A DNA stretch of 64,000 nucleotides from Yersinia enterocolitica subsp. enterocolitica (GCF_901472495.1 NZ_LR590469.1:1736001-1800000), one strand, 5' to 3'. Counted from the first letter of the stretch, positions 1 to 9,205 are shown. Notes: generated from the sequence alone by a model not told the origin. A program made the numbers and translations.

Positions 1-9
1 TGACTCAGC

Positions 10-36
10 TCAAGTTTATCTCAGCCAAGCCGTTAC
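10..36 (+). promoter_or_regulatory. Sigma-28 (FliA)-type flagellar promoter
   Basis: TCAAGTTT at 10-17 and GCCGTTAC at 29-36 are separated by exactly 11 bases. This matches the FliA consensus TAAAGTTT-N11-GCCGATAA at 13 of 16 positions with the correct spacing. It lies about 36 bases upstream of the chemotaxis receptor start, so the receptor is probably expressed with the flagellar class III genes. Confidence 0.65.
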
Positions 37-71
37 TTGAATTACGCCTTCCCCTTTATTTAGGACGCTCT

Positions 72-1859
72 ATGCTTGATTCCATTCGTTCACGTATCTT
101 GGCTGCCTGCGTTATCATCGTGGCGGGCTCCCTTGCCATTAACACTTACTTTAATTACTCCGTTGCCAACAAATATAACAGTAGCGCAATCGATAACACC
201 TTGAAGGCGGTCACCGCCAGTCATGGGGTTGGAATTGCCGATTGGGTAGCGATGAAGACACAAATGATCGTGTCTCTTAAAGAGAGCGCACTGGCAGCGG
301 ACCCTATTGCAGCCTTACGCCAGGTTGCTGCCGCAGGTAACTTCATTAACGTTTATATTGGTTACGCAAATAAGACGGCCGCTTTTTCTAATCCTGATGG
401 TATTCCTGCTGGCTACGATCCCACTGGGCGCCCTTGGTATTTACAAGCAGTGAAAGCGGGCAGCCCGGTGGTGACTCCCCCTTATATTGATGCAGGGACT
501 AATCAATTAGTTGTGACTTTTGCATTGCCTATTATTCAAGATGGCAGTGTGAAAGGCGTGTTAGCAGCTGATGTCACCATGGATAGCGTGATTGCAAACG
601 TGAAATCCATCCATCCAACGGATGATAGCTTTGGTATGTTAATTGATGCGGATGGCACCATTATCGCACACCCAGATTCACAGTTAACCCTTAAGCCGTT
701 GAGTGAGATAGCGCCAACATTGGATCTTAAAACGCTGCTAACTGCAATCTCCCCTACCGCAGCAGAGATCGGTGGCAGCACTAAGTTGTTGCTCGCACAA
801 GCGGTACCTGGAACCCAGTGGTTTACCGTGGTCGCCCTGGACAAAGCCCATGCTACTGCGGGTATGCGCTCATTGTTGACGACATCTTTAGTAACCCTAA
901 TCGTCATTATCTTAATTGCTGTAGTCATTATTAGTCTGATTACGCAACGTGCGCTGACGCCATTGACACATGTACACAAAGCGATGGATGCCATCAGTTC
1001 AGGTACCGAAGACTTAACTCAGCGCTTACCGGTCGAAGGTCACGATGAAGTCGCCAAAATAGCCCTTTCATTCAATAATTTTGCTGACAAGCTCAGTGGC
1101 GTCATGGCGCAAATCCGCAATACCAGCGAGTCTGTCAGTATTGCCGCTAATGAAATTGCAGCGGGTAATCAGGATTTGTCGGGCCGAACAGAATCAGCCG
1201 CCGCCAGTTTGCAACAAACCTCGGCGGCATTAGAACAAATCTCAGCAACCGTGGCACAGTCTGCCAGTGCGGCAAGACAAGCCAATACAGCGGTGCTTTC
1301 TGCGGCTAATGATGCTTCTCGTGGTGGCGAGGTTATCGCTAAAGTAATTACTACCATGGAATCTATTGAGGCTGCTTCGGGCAAAATCGGCGATATCACC
1401 AGTGTTATCGATGGTATTGCTTTCCAGACTAATATTCTGGCACTGAACGCAGCGGTAGAAGCGGCTCGGGCTGGTGAGCAAGGCCGTGGATTTGCTGTCG
1501 TCGCGGGGGAAGTTCGTACATTAGCCCAACGGAGTGCGCAAGCGGCGAAAGAGATAAAAACCCTGATTGACTCGACGGTTAGCAGTGTCGCCTCTGGCTC
1601 TGGTCAAGTGCGCCAGGCGAGTAATACCATGACTGAAATTGTGAGCAGCGTATCTGATGTCACAACAATTATGTCAGAAATCACTAACGCTGCTGATGAG
1701 CAAATGCGCGGTATTCATGAGATCAACAGTGCGGTGACGCAATTAGATACTATGGTGCAACAAAATGCCGCATTAGTGCAGGAATCGACCGCAGCCTCTG
1801 CAGCATTACAAGCTCAGGCGGCTGATTTGACCAGTGCCGTCAACCAATTCAGAATCTAG
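72..1859 (+). CDS. Methyl-accepting chemotaxis protein with periplasmic Cache-type sensor
   Basis: This is an inner-membrane chemoreceptor that signals through CheA/CheW to the flagellar motor. A first membrane segment lies at about residues 10-32, then a periplasmic ligand domain of about 235 residues that contains the RPWY and TPPYID motifs typical of dCache sensors. A second membrane segment is at about 268-290, followed by HAMP and a long signalling coiled coil. The hairpin tip near residues 445-485 has the near-invariant IAFQTNILALNAAVEAARAG sequence. The protein ends in QFRI with no NWETF-type pentapeptide, so it probably relies on other receptors for CheR/CheB recruitment. The start is supported by AGGA upstream and by the FliA-type promoter. 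The ligand cannot be named; dCache domains commonly bind amino or organic acids. Confidence 0.93.
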   Translation: MLDSIRSRILAACVIIVAGSLAINTYFNYSVANKYNSSAIDNTLKAVTASHGVGIADWVAMKTQMIVSLKESALAADPIAALRQVAAAGNFINVYIGYANKTAAFSNPDGIPAGYDPTGRPWYLQAVKAGSPVVTPPYIDAGTNQLVVTFALPIIQDGSVKGVLAADVTMDSVIANVKSIHPTDDSFGMLIDADGTIIAHPDSQLTLKPLSEIAPTLDLKTLLTAISPTAAEIGGSTKLLLAQAVPGTQWFTVVALDKAHATAGMRSLLTTSLVTLIVIILIAVVIISLITQRALTPLTHVHKAMDAISSGTEDLTQRLPVEGHDEVAKIALSFNNFADKLSGVMAQIRNTSESVSIAANEIAAGNQDLSGRTESAAASLQQTSAALEQISATVAQSASAARQANTAVLSAANDASRGGEVIAKVITTMESIEAASGKIGDITSVIDGIAFQTNILALNAAVEAARAGEQGRGFAVVAGEVRTLAQRSAQAAKEIKTLIDSTVSSVASGSGQVRQASNTMTEIVSSVSDVTTIMSEITNAADEQMRGIHEINSAVTQLDTMVQQNAALVQESTAASAALQAQAADLTSAVNQFRI

Positions 1860-1928
1860 CGCGTCAGTTCAATAGCATGTACTTTCGTTGGTTTCAGCGG
1901 GTGACCTTTAACCCGCTGAAACACAACG

Positions 1929-2918
1929 CTATTCAAGTAATATCCGCGCACCAATTTTAAGCGGTGCAAAATTATCTCCCGCAACGCCTGCCTCGGTTAA
2001 TGCGAGCTTCAATTGTTGCGGCGGCTCATCCAGTGATTCATCAGCCAACTCAAACACCCCCCAGTGGATAGGCACCGTCGTAGGCTGCTGTAATTGCTTA
2101 AATAACTGTACCGACTGCTGCGGATCCATATGCTGCGCATTCATAAACCAGCGCGGGGCATAAGCGCCAATCGGTAAAGCGGCATAGTTAAATGGCCCCA
2201 ATCTTTCACCAATGCTCAGCAATTGCGGGCAATACCCCGTATCGCCGGTGAAGTAGAAATTAATTGCATCGCGTTTAACCACCCAGCCTGACCACAAACT
2301 TTGGTTGCGATCCCAAGGTGTGCGCATGCTCCAATGGCGTGCGGGCACACAATAAAACTCAAATTCAGCCGCGAGGTGGGTGTCCCACCAATCCAATTCG
2401 TGAACATGGCGAGCACCGTGATGCAGGAACCAATTTTTCAGCCCCAGCGGAGCCAAAAAAGTCACGTCGGGGAATCGACGCAATAACTGGGTGATGGTCG
2501 TGACATCCAGATGGTCATAATGATTATGGGAAATCACCACCACATCAATATGTGGTAAGGCCTTTACGCTGGCCGGTGCCGGTGTTCTGCGGGCTGGCCC
2601 GTAAAAATTGAGAGGCGAAGCCCGATTGGAAAGCACCGGATCAAACAGAACAGTTTTGCCGCTAATACGCAATAATAACGAAGCATGGCCCAGCCACCAT
2701 AATGCATCTTGTTGGCCGCTAAAATCTGCCAGTTGCCACCAGTCCGCAACAAACTGCTCATACCCTTGTTGCGGAGGCTTAGGCAATGACAGGCGCTTTC
2801 GTTCCTCACGCCAACGTTGCAAATCTTGCGGATGGTGGACGACTGGCTCCAGATTTTGAAAACCAAACTCGGTATGGTGTGGCTTACTGGCATCATAATA
2901 AGGGTTTTTCTTCGCCAT
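1929..2918 (-). CDS. Metallo-beta-lactamase-fold hydrolase (RomA / NAPE-PLD-like)
   Basis: This is a predicted zinc hydrolase of the metallo-beta-lactamase superfamily, in the branch that includes N-acyl-phosphatidylethanolamine phospholipase D and RomA-like proteins. The metal-binding HxHxDH motif is seen in SHNHYDHLD (H131, H133, D135, H136), later metal ligands are plausible in TGDTGY, and PIHWGVF near the C-terminus fits the family. I place the start at the ATG at 2918, which is preceded by GAAGGATGT. This removes eight residues from the longest frame and gives 329 aa. There is no signal peptide, so it is probably cytoplasmic. The substrate is unknown. It is divergent from the transporter gene on its right. 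Confidence 0.85.
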   Translation of the reverse strand: MAKKNPYYDASKPHHTEFGFQNLEPVVHHPQDLQRWREERKRLSLPKPPQQGYEQFVADWWQLADFSGQQDALWWLGHASLLLRISGKTVLFDPVLSNRASPLNFYGPARRTPAPASVKALPHIDVVVISHNHYDHLDVTTITQLLRRFPDVTFLAPLGLKNWFLHHGARHVHELDWWDTHLAAEFEFYCVPARHWSMRTPWDRNQSLWSGWVVKRDAINFYFTGDTGYCPQLLSIGERLGPFNYAALPIGAYAPRWFMNAQHMDPQQSVQLFKQLQQPTTVPIHWGVFELADESLDEPPQQLKLALTEAGVAGDNFAPLKIGARILLE

Positions 2919-3331
2919 TTTACATCCTTCACTGCCAGCCACTGTTGCAGCCAGAAATATTCATGGGCCATGCCCGTAACCGCTCCCACATGCCCAATAT
3001 TGATATCTGAGCACAGCGAGCCACAAATCTTAATGCTGCTGATGATATTTCAAGCGACTGATTAAAATCTTGCCACACCTATCACGGTCATGATTGCCGC
3101 AAGCGTGCATTATCACTCATTCGTATTCTTATGGATATTTTGTTTTTTACCGAATATTCCCACCCACCACTAATTTGATTCATATCAACTTTTACTGTAA
3201 TACGCGCCGTTTCAGGCCACAAAACCCTTTTTCGTGATCAATCACTCATTTTTAAAAACGCTGCACCTTTATAAAGAAAACGATTATCCATTATTAATGA
3301 AACATTGTTTTAATTTTAGGTGGCGGTAAAA
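2919..3331. other. Divergent intergenic region
   Basis: This 413-base AT-rich gap separates the hydrolase from the sugar transporter. It should hold both promoters. The only sites I can support are the KdgR-like operator at 3296-3314 and the AGGTGG ribosome-binding site at 3318-3323. A GTGATCAATCAC sequence at about 3235 resembles a CRP site, but its spacer is four bases rather than six. I see no gene here. Confidence 0.7.
3296..3314 (+). promoter_or_regulatory. KdgR-like operator
   Basis: AATGAAACATTGTTTTAAT matches the known KdgR palindrome (AATGAAAC-N3-GTTTCATT) in the left half and most of the right half. KdgR represses pectin and oligogalacturonide genes in enterobacteria. It ends 17 bases before the transporter start, where it could block transcription. 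Confidence 0.6.
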
Positions 3332-4858
3332 ATGAGTAAAACGATTACAACAAGACACACACTGGCGTATGGGAGCGCCAACTTATTGGGGAGTGGGGCG
3401 CTGGCAATCAGCGGTGCCTGGTTGATGTATTTCTACACCACCTTTTGCGGCCTTTCTGTCGTCGAAGCAGCCACTATCTTTTCAATCGCCAGTATTCTCG
3501 ATGCAATCAGCAACCCAGTAATGGGTTATATCACTGATAACTTTTACAATACTCGACTGGGCCGCCTGTTTGGCCGCCGTCGCTTCTTTATCTTGTTAGG
3601 TATTCCACTGGTATTGGTCTATCCAATGCTTTGGATGAGCGGGTTTGGTTTCTGGTATTACCTGCTGACCTACGCATTGTTTGAACTGATTTACACTTCC
3701 ATCATGGTGCCTTATGAAACACTGGCCACCGAGATGACAACCGACTTCGCCAAACGCTCGAAACTGACTGGTTCTAAAGCCATTTTCGGCAAAGTTGCCA
3801 ACTTCCTGGCTGCCTTTATCCCCGGCCAGTTTATTGCTATTTATGGCAAAGATTCGGCAACACCTTTCCTCTATACCGGTATCGCTTATGGTTTGATTAT
3901 GTGCTGCGCCATGATCTGGCTTTACAGTTCATCCTGGGAACGCCCGGCCAGCGAAGTCGTCAGGGAAACTACCAGCAGTTTAGGTCAGGCCTTGAAAAAA
4001 CTCTGTATTGATATGGCCTCAACTTTCCATCTACGCATTTTCCGCAAACATCTGGGTATGTATCTGTTCGGCTTTGGTGCTGAATGGCTGTTCGCATCCG
4101 CATTCACCTACTTTATTATTTTTGGCTTAGGTCAGGATGCCGCACTGGTTTCTCAACTCAATAGCTTCAGTTCAATCATGCAGTTGATTTCTACCGCTAT
4201 CTTTATCGGTATTTGCGTCAAAATGGGCTTTGCACGCCCGTTCCGTATTGCTCTGCAAGTAGTGATTGTGAGTGTGATTGCCTATGCAGCACTCTACTTC
4301 ACTGGCTGGTCTCAGACCACCACCGTAATTGTGTTGTTCTGCATCACCGCTGTTTTCGGTTTAAGCACCAGCGGTATCTACTACATTCCCTGGACGGTTT
4401 ATACCTTCCTGGCGGATGTGGACGAAGTGCTGACTGGCCGCCGCCGTGAAGGGATCTATGCTGGAGCCATGACATTTGCCGGTAAGATGGTGCGTTCGAT
4501 TATCGTCTTCGCTATGGGCTGGACATTAAGCCGCTTTGGCTTTGTTTCCGGGCAATCGAGCCAGCCGGAAGTGGCGGTGCAAGCCATTGTCGGTGTCTTT
4601 GCCATTGGGGTTGTCTCACTGGCGCTGGTCGCTATTTATTACACCACGCAGATGAAACTGGACCGCAAAAATCACAAGATCCTGTTGGAAGAGATTGATC
4701 GGATTAAAAGTGGCGGTGCTATGGCCGATATTCCGGCTCATGCCAGAGCAGTGGCGGAAGAACTCACCGGCTGGAAGTATGAGCAGTGCTGGGGAAACAA
4801 CCCTCTTGGCATGAAAGAATCATCTAATGTGATACCTAAACCAGTCACTGAAAGCTAA
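3332..4858 (+). CDS. togT: GPH-family sugar:cation symporter, probable oligogalacturonide transporter
   Basis: This inner-membrane carrier of 508 aa belongs to the glycoside-pentoside-hexuronide family and has about 12 hydrophobic segments. Family marks include DAISNPVMGYITDN near the second and third helices, the basic loop RLFGRRRFF, and the polar YETLATEMT motif. I prefer the ATG at 3332 over a GTG at 3320, because AGGTGG sits eight bases before the ATG. The KdgR-like site just upstream links it to pectin-oligomer uptake and supports a TogT-like role, but no pectinase gene is adjacent, so the substrate is inferred. The gene is monocistronic, with a strong terminator after it. Confidence 0.75.
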   Translation: MSKTITTRHTLAYGSANLLGSGALAISGAWLMYFYTTFCGLSVVEAATIFSIASILDAISNPVMGYITDNFYNTRLGRLFGRRRFFILLGIPLVLVYPMLWMSGFGFWYYLLTYALFELIYTSIMVPYETLATEMTTDFAKRSKLTGSKAIFGKVANFLAAFIPGQFIAIYGKDSATPFLYTGIAYGLIMCCAMIWLYSSSWERPASEVVRETTSSLGQALKKLCIDMASTFHLRIFRKHLGMYLFGFGAEWLFASAFTYFIIFGLGQDAALVSQLNSFSSIMQLISTAIFIGICVKMGFARPFRIALQVVIVSVIAYAALYFTGWSQTTTVIVLFCITAVFGLSTSGIYYIPWTVYTFLADVDEVLTGRRREGIYAGAMTFAGKMVRSIIVFAMGWTLSRFGFVSGQSSQPEVAVQAIVGVFAIGVVSLALVAIYYTTQMKLDRKNHKILLEEIDRIKSGGAMADIPAHARAVAEELTGWKYEQCWGNNPLGMKESSNVIPKPVTES

Positions 4859-4876
4859 TGGAATAAGATTGTCACC

Positions 4877-4914
4877 CCAAACCGCAGCGGCCCGACTTCG
4901 TTGCGGTTTGGTTT
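4877..4914 (+). terminator. Rho-independent-type terminator after the GPH transporter
   Basis: A 10-bp inverted repeat, CCAAACCGCA at 4877-4886 and TGCGGTTTGG at 4902-4911, is followed by TTTCC. It lies 18 bases after the stop codon. Confidence 0.7.
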
Positions 4915-5037
4915 CCTCGCCACTCCCGGCACCGCTTTTCCACAGTGTAAATTATTCGCCTACCCGCAAATTTCAGCAGGTTTTATACCAATATCCGATT
5001 ACTATAAGCTCACGAACTCTTATTTTGCTTTTTGCAC

Positions 5038-6180
5038 ATGGATAAAAGATTGCTGAAACATTTCTCCCCTCCGCTACTGGCCGCAGCTCTGTTCGCCATG
5101 CCATTACACAGCTATGCCAACACCGAGCTTTTGACATCACAAGTTGTTGATCAATATGCCGAACATATCTTCTATAACAGCGGGGCTATGGGGATGGCAC
5201 TAGTGGTTATTGATAACAATCAGGTGGTCAACCGTAGTTTTGGCGAAACCAAACCCGGTAACAATCTGCGCCCACGGCCTGACTCATTGATCCGCATTGC
5301 CTCTATTACCAAGCTGATGACCAGTGAAGTGATGGTCAAACTGGCCGAGGACGGCACGGTAAAACTGACTGATCCTTTGCAGAAATGGGCGCCTAAAGGT
5401 GCCAGAGTCCCGGCTTATAATGCTAAACAGCCGATTACTCTGCTCAATCTGTCCAGCCATACCAGCGGCCTACCGCGCGAACAGCCCGGCGGCCCACAAA
5501 AAAGGCCGGTATTTACCTGGCCGACCAAAGATAACCGCTGGCAATGGCTGAAACTGGCTAAGGTCACTGTGCCACCCGGCGTAAAAGCGGCTTATTCCAA
5601 TTTAGCTTACGATTTGCTGGCAGATGCGCTCTCACGCGCTTCCGGAAAGCCTTATACCAGTCTGCTGCGCGATAAAATCACCGCACCGCTGGGCATGCGT
5701 AACACTACCCTCACCCCAACAGCTGAACAATGCAGCCGTCTGATGGTCGGCGTGGGTAGCAGTCGCTGTGAAAACACCATTGCGGCGGCGGGCAGCGGTG
5801 GGGTTTATTCAACACCAGAAGATATGCAGCGCTGGATGCAGCAATTCCTGGCTTCCAATAACAGCGCGCGCAAAAGTACGGCTAAACGCGAGCAAGCACT
5901 GTATTTCCAACGGCGCGATTTGGTTTCATTAAAAGGTATGGATGTTGCTGGTCAAGCCGATGCACTGGGGCTAGGTTGGGTCTACATGGCACCTAATGCC
6001 GAACTGCCGGGTATCATGCAAAAAACGGGTGGCGGTGGCGGATTTATTACTTATATGGCGATGATCCCGGAGAAGAATATTGGCGTTTTCGTGGTGGTCA
6101 CCCGCACGCAACTGACTAAGTTCACCAATATGAGTGATGGTGTCAATCGGTTGGTCGCTCAGTTAGCCAAGAATAGCTGA
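5038..6180 (+). CDS. ampH: D,D-carboxypeptidase/endopeptidase AmpH (class C penicillin-binding protein)
   Basis: This periplasmic low-molecular-weight penicillin-binding protein trims and recycles peptidoglycan peptides. A signal peptide ends near SYA at about residue 27. The serine-hydrolase motifs are all present: S89-I-T-K92, Y186-S-N188 and K329-T-G followed by a run of glycines. The length of 380 aa is close to E. coli AmpH, and blocks such as SGAMGMALVVIDNN and the long C-terminal GGGGGFITYMAMIP match that family. I use the ATG at 5038, since a TTG two codons earlier has no better support. The product is not an AmpC-type resistance beta-lactamase: it has the AmpH signatures, and no ampR neighbour is seen. 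Confidence 0.9.
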   Translation: MDKRLLKHFSPPLLAAALFAMPLHSYANTELLTSQVVDQYAEHIFYNSGAMGMALVVIDNNQVVNRSFGETKPGNNLRPRPDSLIRIASITKLMTSEVMVKLAEDGTVKLTDPLQKWAPKGARVPAYNAKQPITLLNLSSHTSGLPREQPGGPQKRPVFTWPTKDNRWQWLKLAKVTVPPGVKAAYSNLAYDLLADALSRASGKPYTSLLRDKITAPLGMRNTTLTPTAEQCSRLMVGVGSSRCENTIAAAGSGGVYSTPEDMQRWMQQFLASNNSARKSTAKREQALYFQRRDLVSLKGMDVAGQADALGLGWVYMAPNAELPGIMQKTGGGGGFITYMAMIPEKNIGVFVVVTRTQLTKFTNMSDGVNRLVAQLAKNS

Positions 6181-6233
6181 CACCAGCAGCGGCAGTGAGA
6201 AATCCTGCCGCCATTCAAATTTGTCGGAAAGCA

Positions 6234-6268
6234 AAAAGCCCGTTATCTTATGCAGATAACGGGCTTTT
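6234..6268. terminator. Bidirectional terminator between ampH and the tRNA pair
   Basis: A perfect 15-base inverted repeat, AAAAGCCCGTTATCT at 6234-6248 and its complement at 6254-6268, has an A tract before it and a T tract after it. It can stop both ampH transcription and the leftward tRNA transcript. Confidence 0.85.
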
Positions 6269-6271
6269 AAT

Positions 6272-6347
<76 letters not shown>

Positions 6348-6353
6348 GTAATT

Positions 6354-6441
6354 TGGCGGAAGGATAGAGATTCGAACTCTAGGACCTGTTACAGTCGACG
6401 GTTTTCAAGACCGTTGCCTTAAACCACTCGGCCATCCTTCC
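6354..6441 (-). tRNA. serT: tRNA-Ser (anticodon TGA)
   Basis: This 88-base class II tRNA on the reverse strand has acceptor stem GGAAGGA/TCCTTCC, anticodon loop CTTGAAA (TGA), a long variable arm as expected for serine, T-loop GTTCGAATC and an encoded CCA. It is followed directly by tRNA-Thr. The gene name is by analogy with E. coli. Confidence 0.93.
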
Positions 6442-6641
6442 AATGAGCGGGATTATCATCTATAGCGTGATGATATGTCTAGTGTTTCATTCAAAAAAAA
6501 TTAGAATTTAGTTCGTTTGGTTAAACTTCACGCCAAAACTGGTCAAAAAAAGTCAGAATGGTTAAAAATACGCCCGTATTATGCGGTGATGTCAGAAACC
6601 AAAATCCCCAATAAAATTGACCGCTAACCATTAGCAGGCAC

Positions 6642-6669
6642 AAAAAACGCGGCCAAGTGACCGCGTTTT
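6642..6669 (-). terminator. ompC terminator
   Basis: CCGCG is paired with CGCGG within AAAACGCGG...CCGCGTTTTTT on the reverse strand. The T tract falls at 6642-6647, 26 bases past the ompC stop codon. Confidence 0.85.
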
Positions 6670-6694
6670 ATCAGAACCTACCCTATTATCAGGA

Positions 6695-7798
6695 TTAGAA
6701 CTGGTACACCAAACCAACTGCTACGATATCATCAGTATTGATACCGGCATTTTTGGTGAATTCATTTTCATCCAGCAGGTTGATTTTGTAATCAACGTAA
6801 GTGGACATGTTTTTGTTGAAGTAGTAAGTCGCACCGACATCAACATATTTCACCAGATCCTGGTCGCTGTAACCATTGCCAAGGTCTTTACCTTTAGATT
6901 GCAGGTAAGCTACAGATGGACGCAGACCGAAATCAAACTGGTACTGAGCCACTAACTCAATGTTTTGTGCTTTATTAGCGAAGCCTGAATCGGTGTTATT
7001 CTTGAAGTTACCGAAGCGAGTCAGGTTGTAAGTCTGGGCATAAGTTGCAGCCAGATAAACATTGTTCGCATCGTATTTCAAACCGCCAGAATAGGCATCA
7101 GCACGATCACCATGACCAAATGCCAGGTTATTTTGCTCATCAGTGCGTTTAGAACTAGCCATTGCAGCCGATGCGCTCACACCCCAGCCCAGATCATAAG
7201 ATAAGGACATACCGTAGCCGTCACCATTTTGGCCTTGTACATCACGGCCATTGTCGGTTTCAGTACCGCTGCCATTTTTGCCCTGATATTGCAGAGCAAA
7301 GTTCAGGCCATCCACCAGACCAAAGAAGTTGGTATTACGGTAAGTCGCCATGCCGTTACCACGCTGAGACAGGAAGTTGTCCGCACCGTAAGTATCGCCA
7401 CCGAACTCTGGCAGTACGTCAGTCCAAGAAGTTACGTCGTACAGCACACCGTAGTTACGACCGTAATCGAAAGAACCGTAATCAGCAAATTTTAAACCAG
7501 CGAAACCAATACGGGTAAAGTTACCTTGATCCTGGTCTTCTGCTTTATTTAAATTTGCCTGATATTCCCACTGGCCGTAACCGGTCAGTTGATCACTGAT
7601 TTGTGTTTCGCCTTTCAGGCCAAAACGCATGTAAGACTGGTCACCGTCTTTACTCTTGTCGTCAGAAAAATAATGTAAACCATCGACTTTGCCGTACAAG
7701 TCCAGTTTGTTGCCGTCTTTGTTGTAAATTTCAGCCGCGCCTGCACTACCGGCAACTAATAAAGCGGGAACCAGCAGGGAAAGAACTCGAAGTTTCAT
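6695..7798 (-). CDS. ompC: Outer-membrane porin OmpC
   Basis: This general-diffusion porin forms trimeric 16-stranded beta-barrels. The 367-aa product has a signal peptide ending GSAGA-AEIYNKDGNK, the family N-terminus. Loop 3 carries PEFGGDTYG, the constriction-zone motif. The last strand ends in GLVYQF with the terminal phenylalanine used by the BAM machinery. Position next to micF and rcsD is the same as in E. coli and identifies it as OmpC rather than OmpF. The OmpR-type sites and a leader hairpin lie upstream, and MicF-like RNA is encoded divergently. Confidence 0.92.
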   Translation of the reverse strand: MKLRVLSLLVPALLVAGSAGAAEIYNKDGNKLDLYGKVDGLHYFSDDKSKDGDQSYMRFGLKGETQISDQLTGYGQWEYQANLNKAEDQDQGNFTRIGFAGLKFADYGSFDYGRNYGVLYDVTSWTDVLPEFGGDTYGADNFLSQRGNGMATYRNTNFFGLVDGLNFALQYQGKNGSGTETDNGRDVQGQNGDGYGMSLSYDLGWGVSASAAMASSKRTDEQNNLAFGHGDRADAYSGGLKYDANNVYLAATYAQTYNLTRFGNFKNNTDSGFANKAQNIELVAQYQFDFGLRPSVAYLQSKGKDLGNGYSDQDLVKYVDVGATYYFNKNMSTYVDYKINLLDENEFTKNAGINTDDIVAVGLVYQF

Positions 7799-7851
7799 CG
7801 TTATTATCCTCTAATTATTAGATCTAACTATGCCACTGCTCTTGCGAGCAT

Positions 7852-7872
7852 ATAATCCCAATGGGGTTATGC
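7852..7872. repeat. Inverted repeat in the ompC leader
   Basis: CATAATCCC and GGGGTTATG are nearly complementary around an AAT loop, about 60 bases upstream of the ompC start. In the mRNA it would form a small stem-loop in the 5' untranslated region. It may affect stability or sRNA access, but its function is not established. Confidence 0.4.
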
Positions 7873-7925
7873 TATTGTGGTAATAAGATTAAGATTAATC
7901 TATACAGAAAATGCTACGAAGTCTC

Positions 7926-7967
7926 GGATAATGTTTCATAACCCCAAAAAGTATTTCAGAATGTAAA
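7926..7967 (-). promoter_or_regulatory. OmpR-binding region of the ompC promoter
   Basis: On the reverse strand TTTACATTCTGAAATAC (7951-7967) closely matches the E. coli ompC C1 OmpR box (TTTACATTTTGAAACAT). A second GAAACATTA half-site at about 7928-7936 is in the expected downstream position. EnvZ/OmpR control by osmolarity is inferred from this. Confidence 0.65.
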
Positions 7968-8121
7968 TACCGGCGAACTTTCACAGAATTTAAAAACGCA
8001 TGAAATATAGCACTCATAATCAAAATAAATTAATTATCAATATAAAACAATTGGTTACAGTGATTTTAAAATAGCACAAATTGACAAGTGACATCTGCAA
8101 AGCTGGAACTATAATAATAGC

Positions 8122-8211
8122 GCTATCATCATTATTTTACTATTTCCTTCATTGTGGCCCCAGCGGCCAGATAATTCGTTAGTGTTACGGCCGGTCTTTG
8201 ACCGGCTTTTT
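8122..8211 (+). ncRNA. micF: MicF small RNA
   Basis: The sequence begins GCTATCATCATTATTTTACTA, nearly identical to the first bases of E. coli MicF, the antisense repressor of ompF mRNA. It ends at a GCCGGT-CTTTG-ACCGGC hairpin (8190-8206) followed by six T residues. A TATAAT box at 8110-8115 fits a start at 8122. It lies divergently from ompC and before rcsD, as in E. coli. The middle of the molecule differs from E. coli, which is usual since only the seed is strongly conserved. Confidence 0.8.
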
Positions 8212-8465
8212 TATTGCCTGCAATATAGATAGTTCAGTATATTTATAATGGCGGGTATATTTACAAAATGAAATGATAGCCAACAGATATAGTTTCATGT
8301 TTTTATTTAAGCACGAATAGCTTAAGTTGTTAAGAATAATAAATAGCCAGATAGCTTAACTATTACCCGACTATTTATTGGTTTTAATTCATATTTTTCT
8401 TCAGATAAATGCCCTATTTAGCCCATCCCCGACACAAATAGGGGCAAAAAAATGCGGTAATAATA

Positions 8466-9205
8466 TTAACGCTCTCTCAATGATTCCTTCACTTTATTCA
8501 GCGATTTGATCAGATAATCCAAAACTGTTTTTTGCCCGGTTTTAATTTCTACGCTGGCCACCATGCCCGATAATATTGGGAATAATTTGCCAGCTTTATT
8601 AGTCAGATCAGCCCGATTAGTGCGAACATAAATGCGATAGTAGAACTGATCTCGTTTGACCTCATCCTGTAATGTGTCCGGTGACACGGTTTCCACGACC
8701 CCAGTCAGATTGCCGTAGATGGATGAATCATAAGCAGTTATTTTGACTGTCGCTGGTAACCTTGGTCGGATGTAAGCACTATCGCGCGGGTTGATACGCG
8801 TTTCGATCAGCAGTTGCTCTTCAATGGGGACGATTTCCATCAGTTTGCCGCCGGGCTGTAACACGCCGCCAACGGCTCAGTCATCCGCAACTCTTGCAGC
8901 ACCAGTTTCAGGGATTGCTGTAAATTGCTCACGGTATCATTGAGGTTGTGCCGTCGTGAGAGATAAAATTGCGTTTCCGCTGCTACCAACTCCGGTTCTT
9001 TTAAAGTGTCCACACTGAGAGCCAATGCGGCTCCCGTAAACTCGGCCTGTAGGCGTTCCTATGACGCGCGCAATGTCCGCATGCGGGCGGCAGCCTCACC
9101 ATAATTAAATTGAAAAACGGGTTGGATCGAGGCGAGCCAGAATTTGTCCTTTATTAATGATGGCCCCTTTATGTACCAACAACTCATTGATAAATTAAGT
9201 TTTAA
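8466..9205 (-). pseudogene. Decayed HlyD-family type I secretion adaptor gene
   Basis: Reverse-strand fragments spell a membrane-fusion protein of a type I secretion system, the periplasmic adaptor joining an ABC exporter to TolC. The C-terminal part (8466-8864) reads GGKLMEIVPIEE, INPRDSAYIRPRLPATVK and ends with the usual GQKTVLDYLIKSL. The upstream part gives LVHKGAIINKGQILARLDPTRF, then YGEAAARMRTLRAS and ETQFYLSRRHNLNDTVSNLQ. At least three lesions are visible: one extra T in a run at 9113-9117, a TAG in place of a tyrosine codon at 9059-9061, and a frame change with loss of sequence around 8865-8885. The true start and the ABC partner are absent. Confidence 0.85.

Noticed and set aside
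3235..3246. CRP site before the GPH transporter
   Set aside because: The half-sites are four bases apart rather than six.
5038..6180. AmpC-type resistance beta-lactamase
   Set aside because: Length, motifs and the glycine-rich C-terminal KTG region fit AmpH, a peptidoglycan enzyme; no ampR is adjacent.
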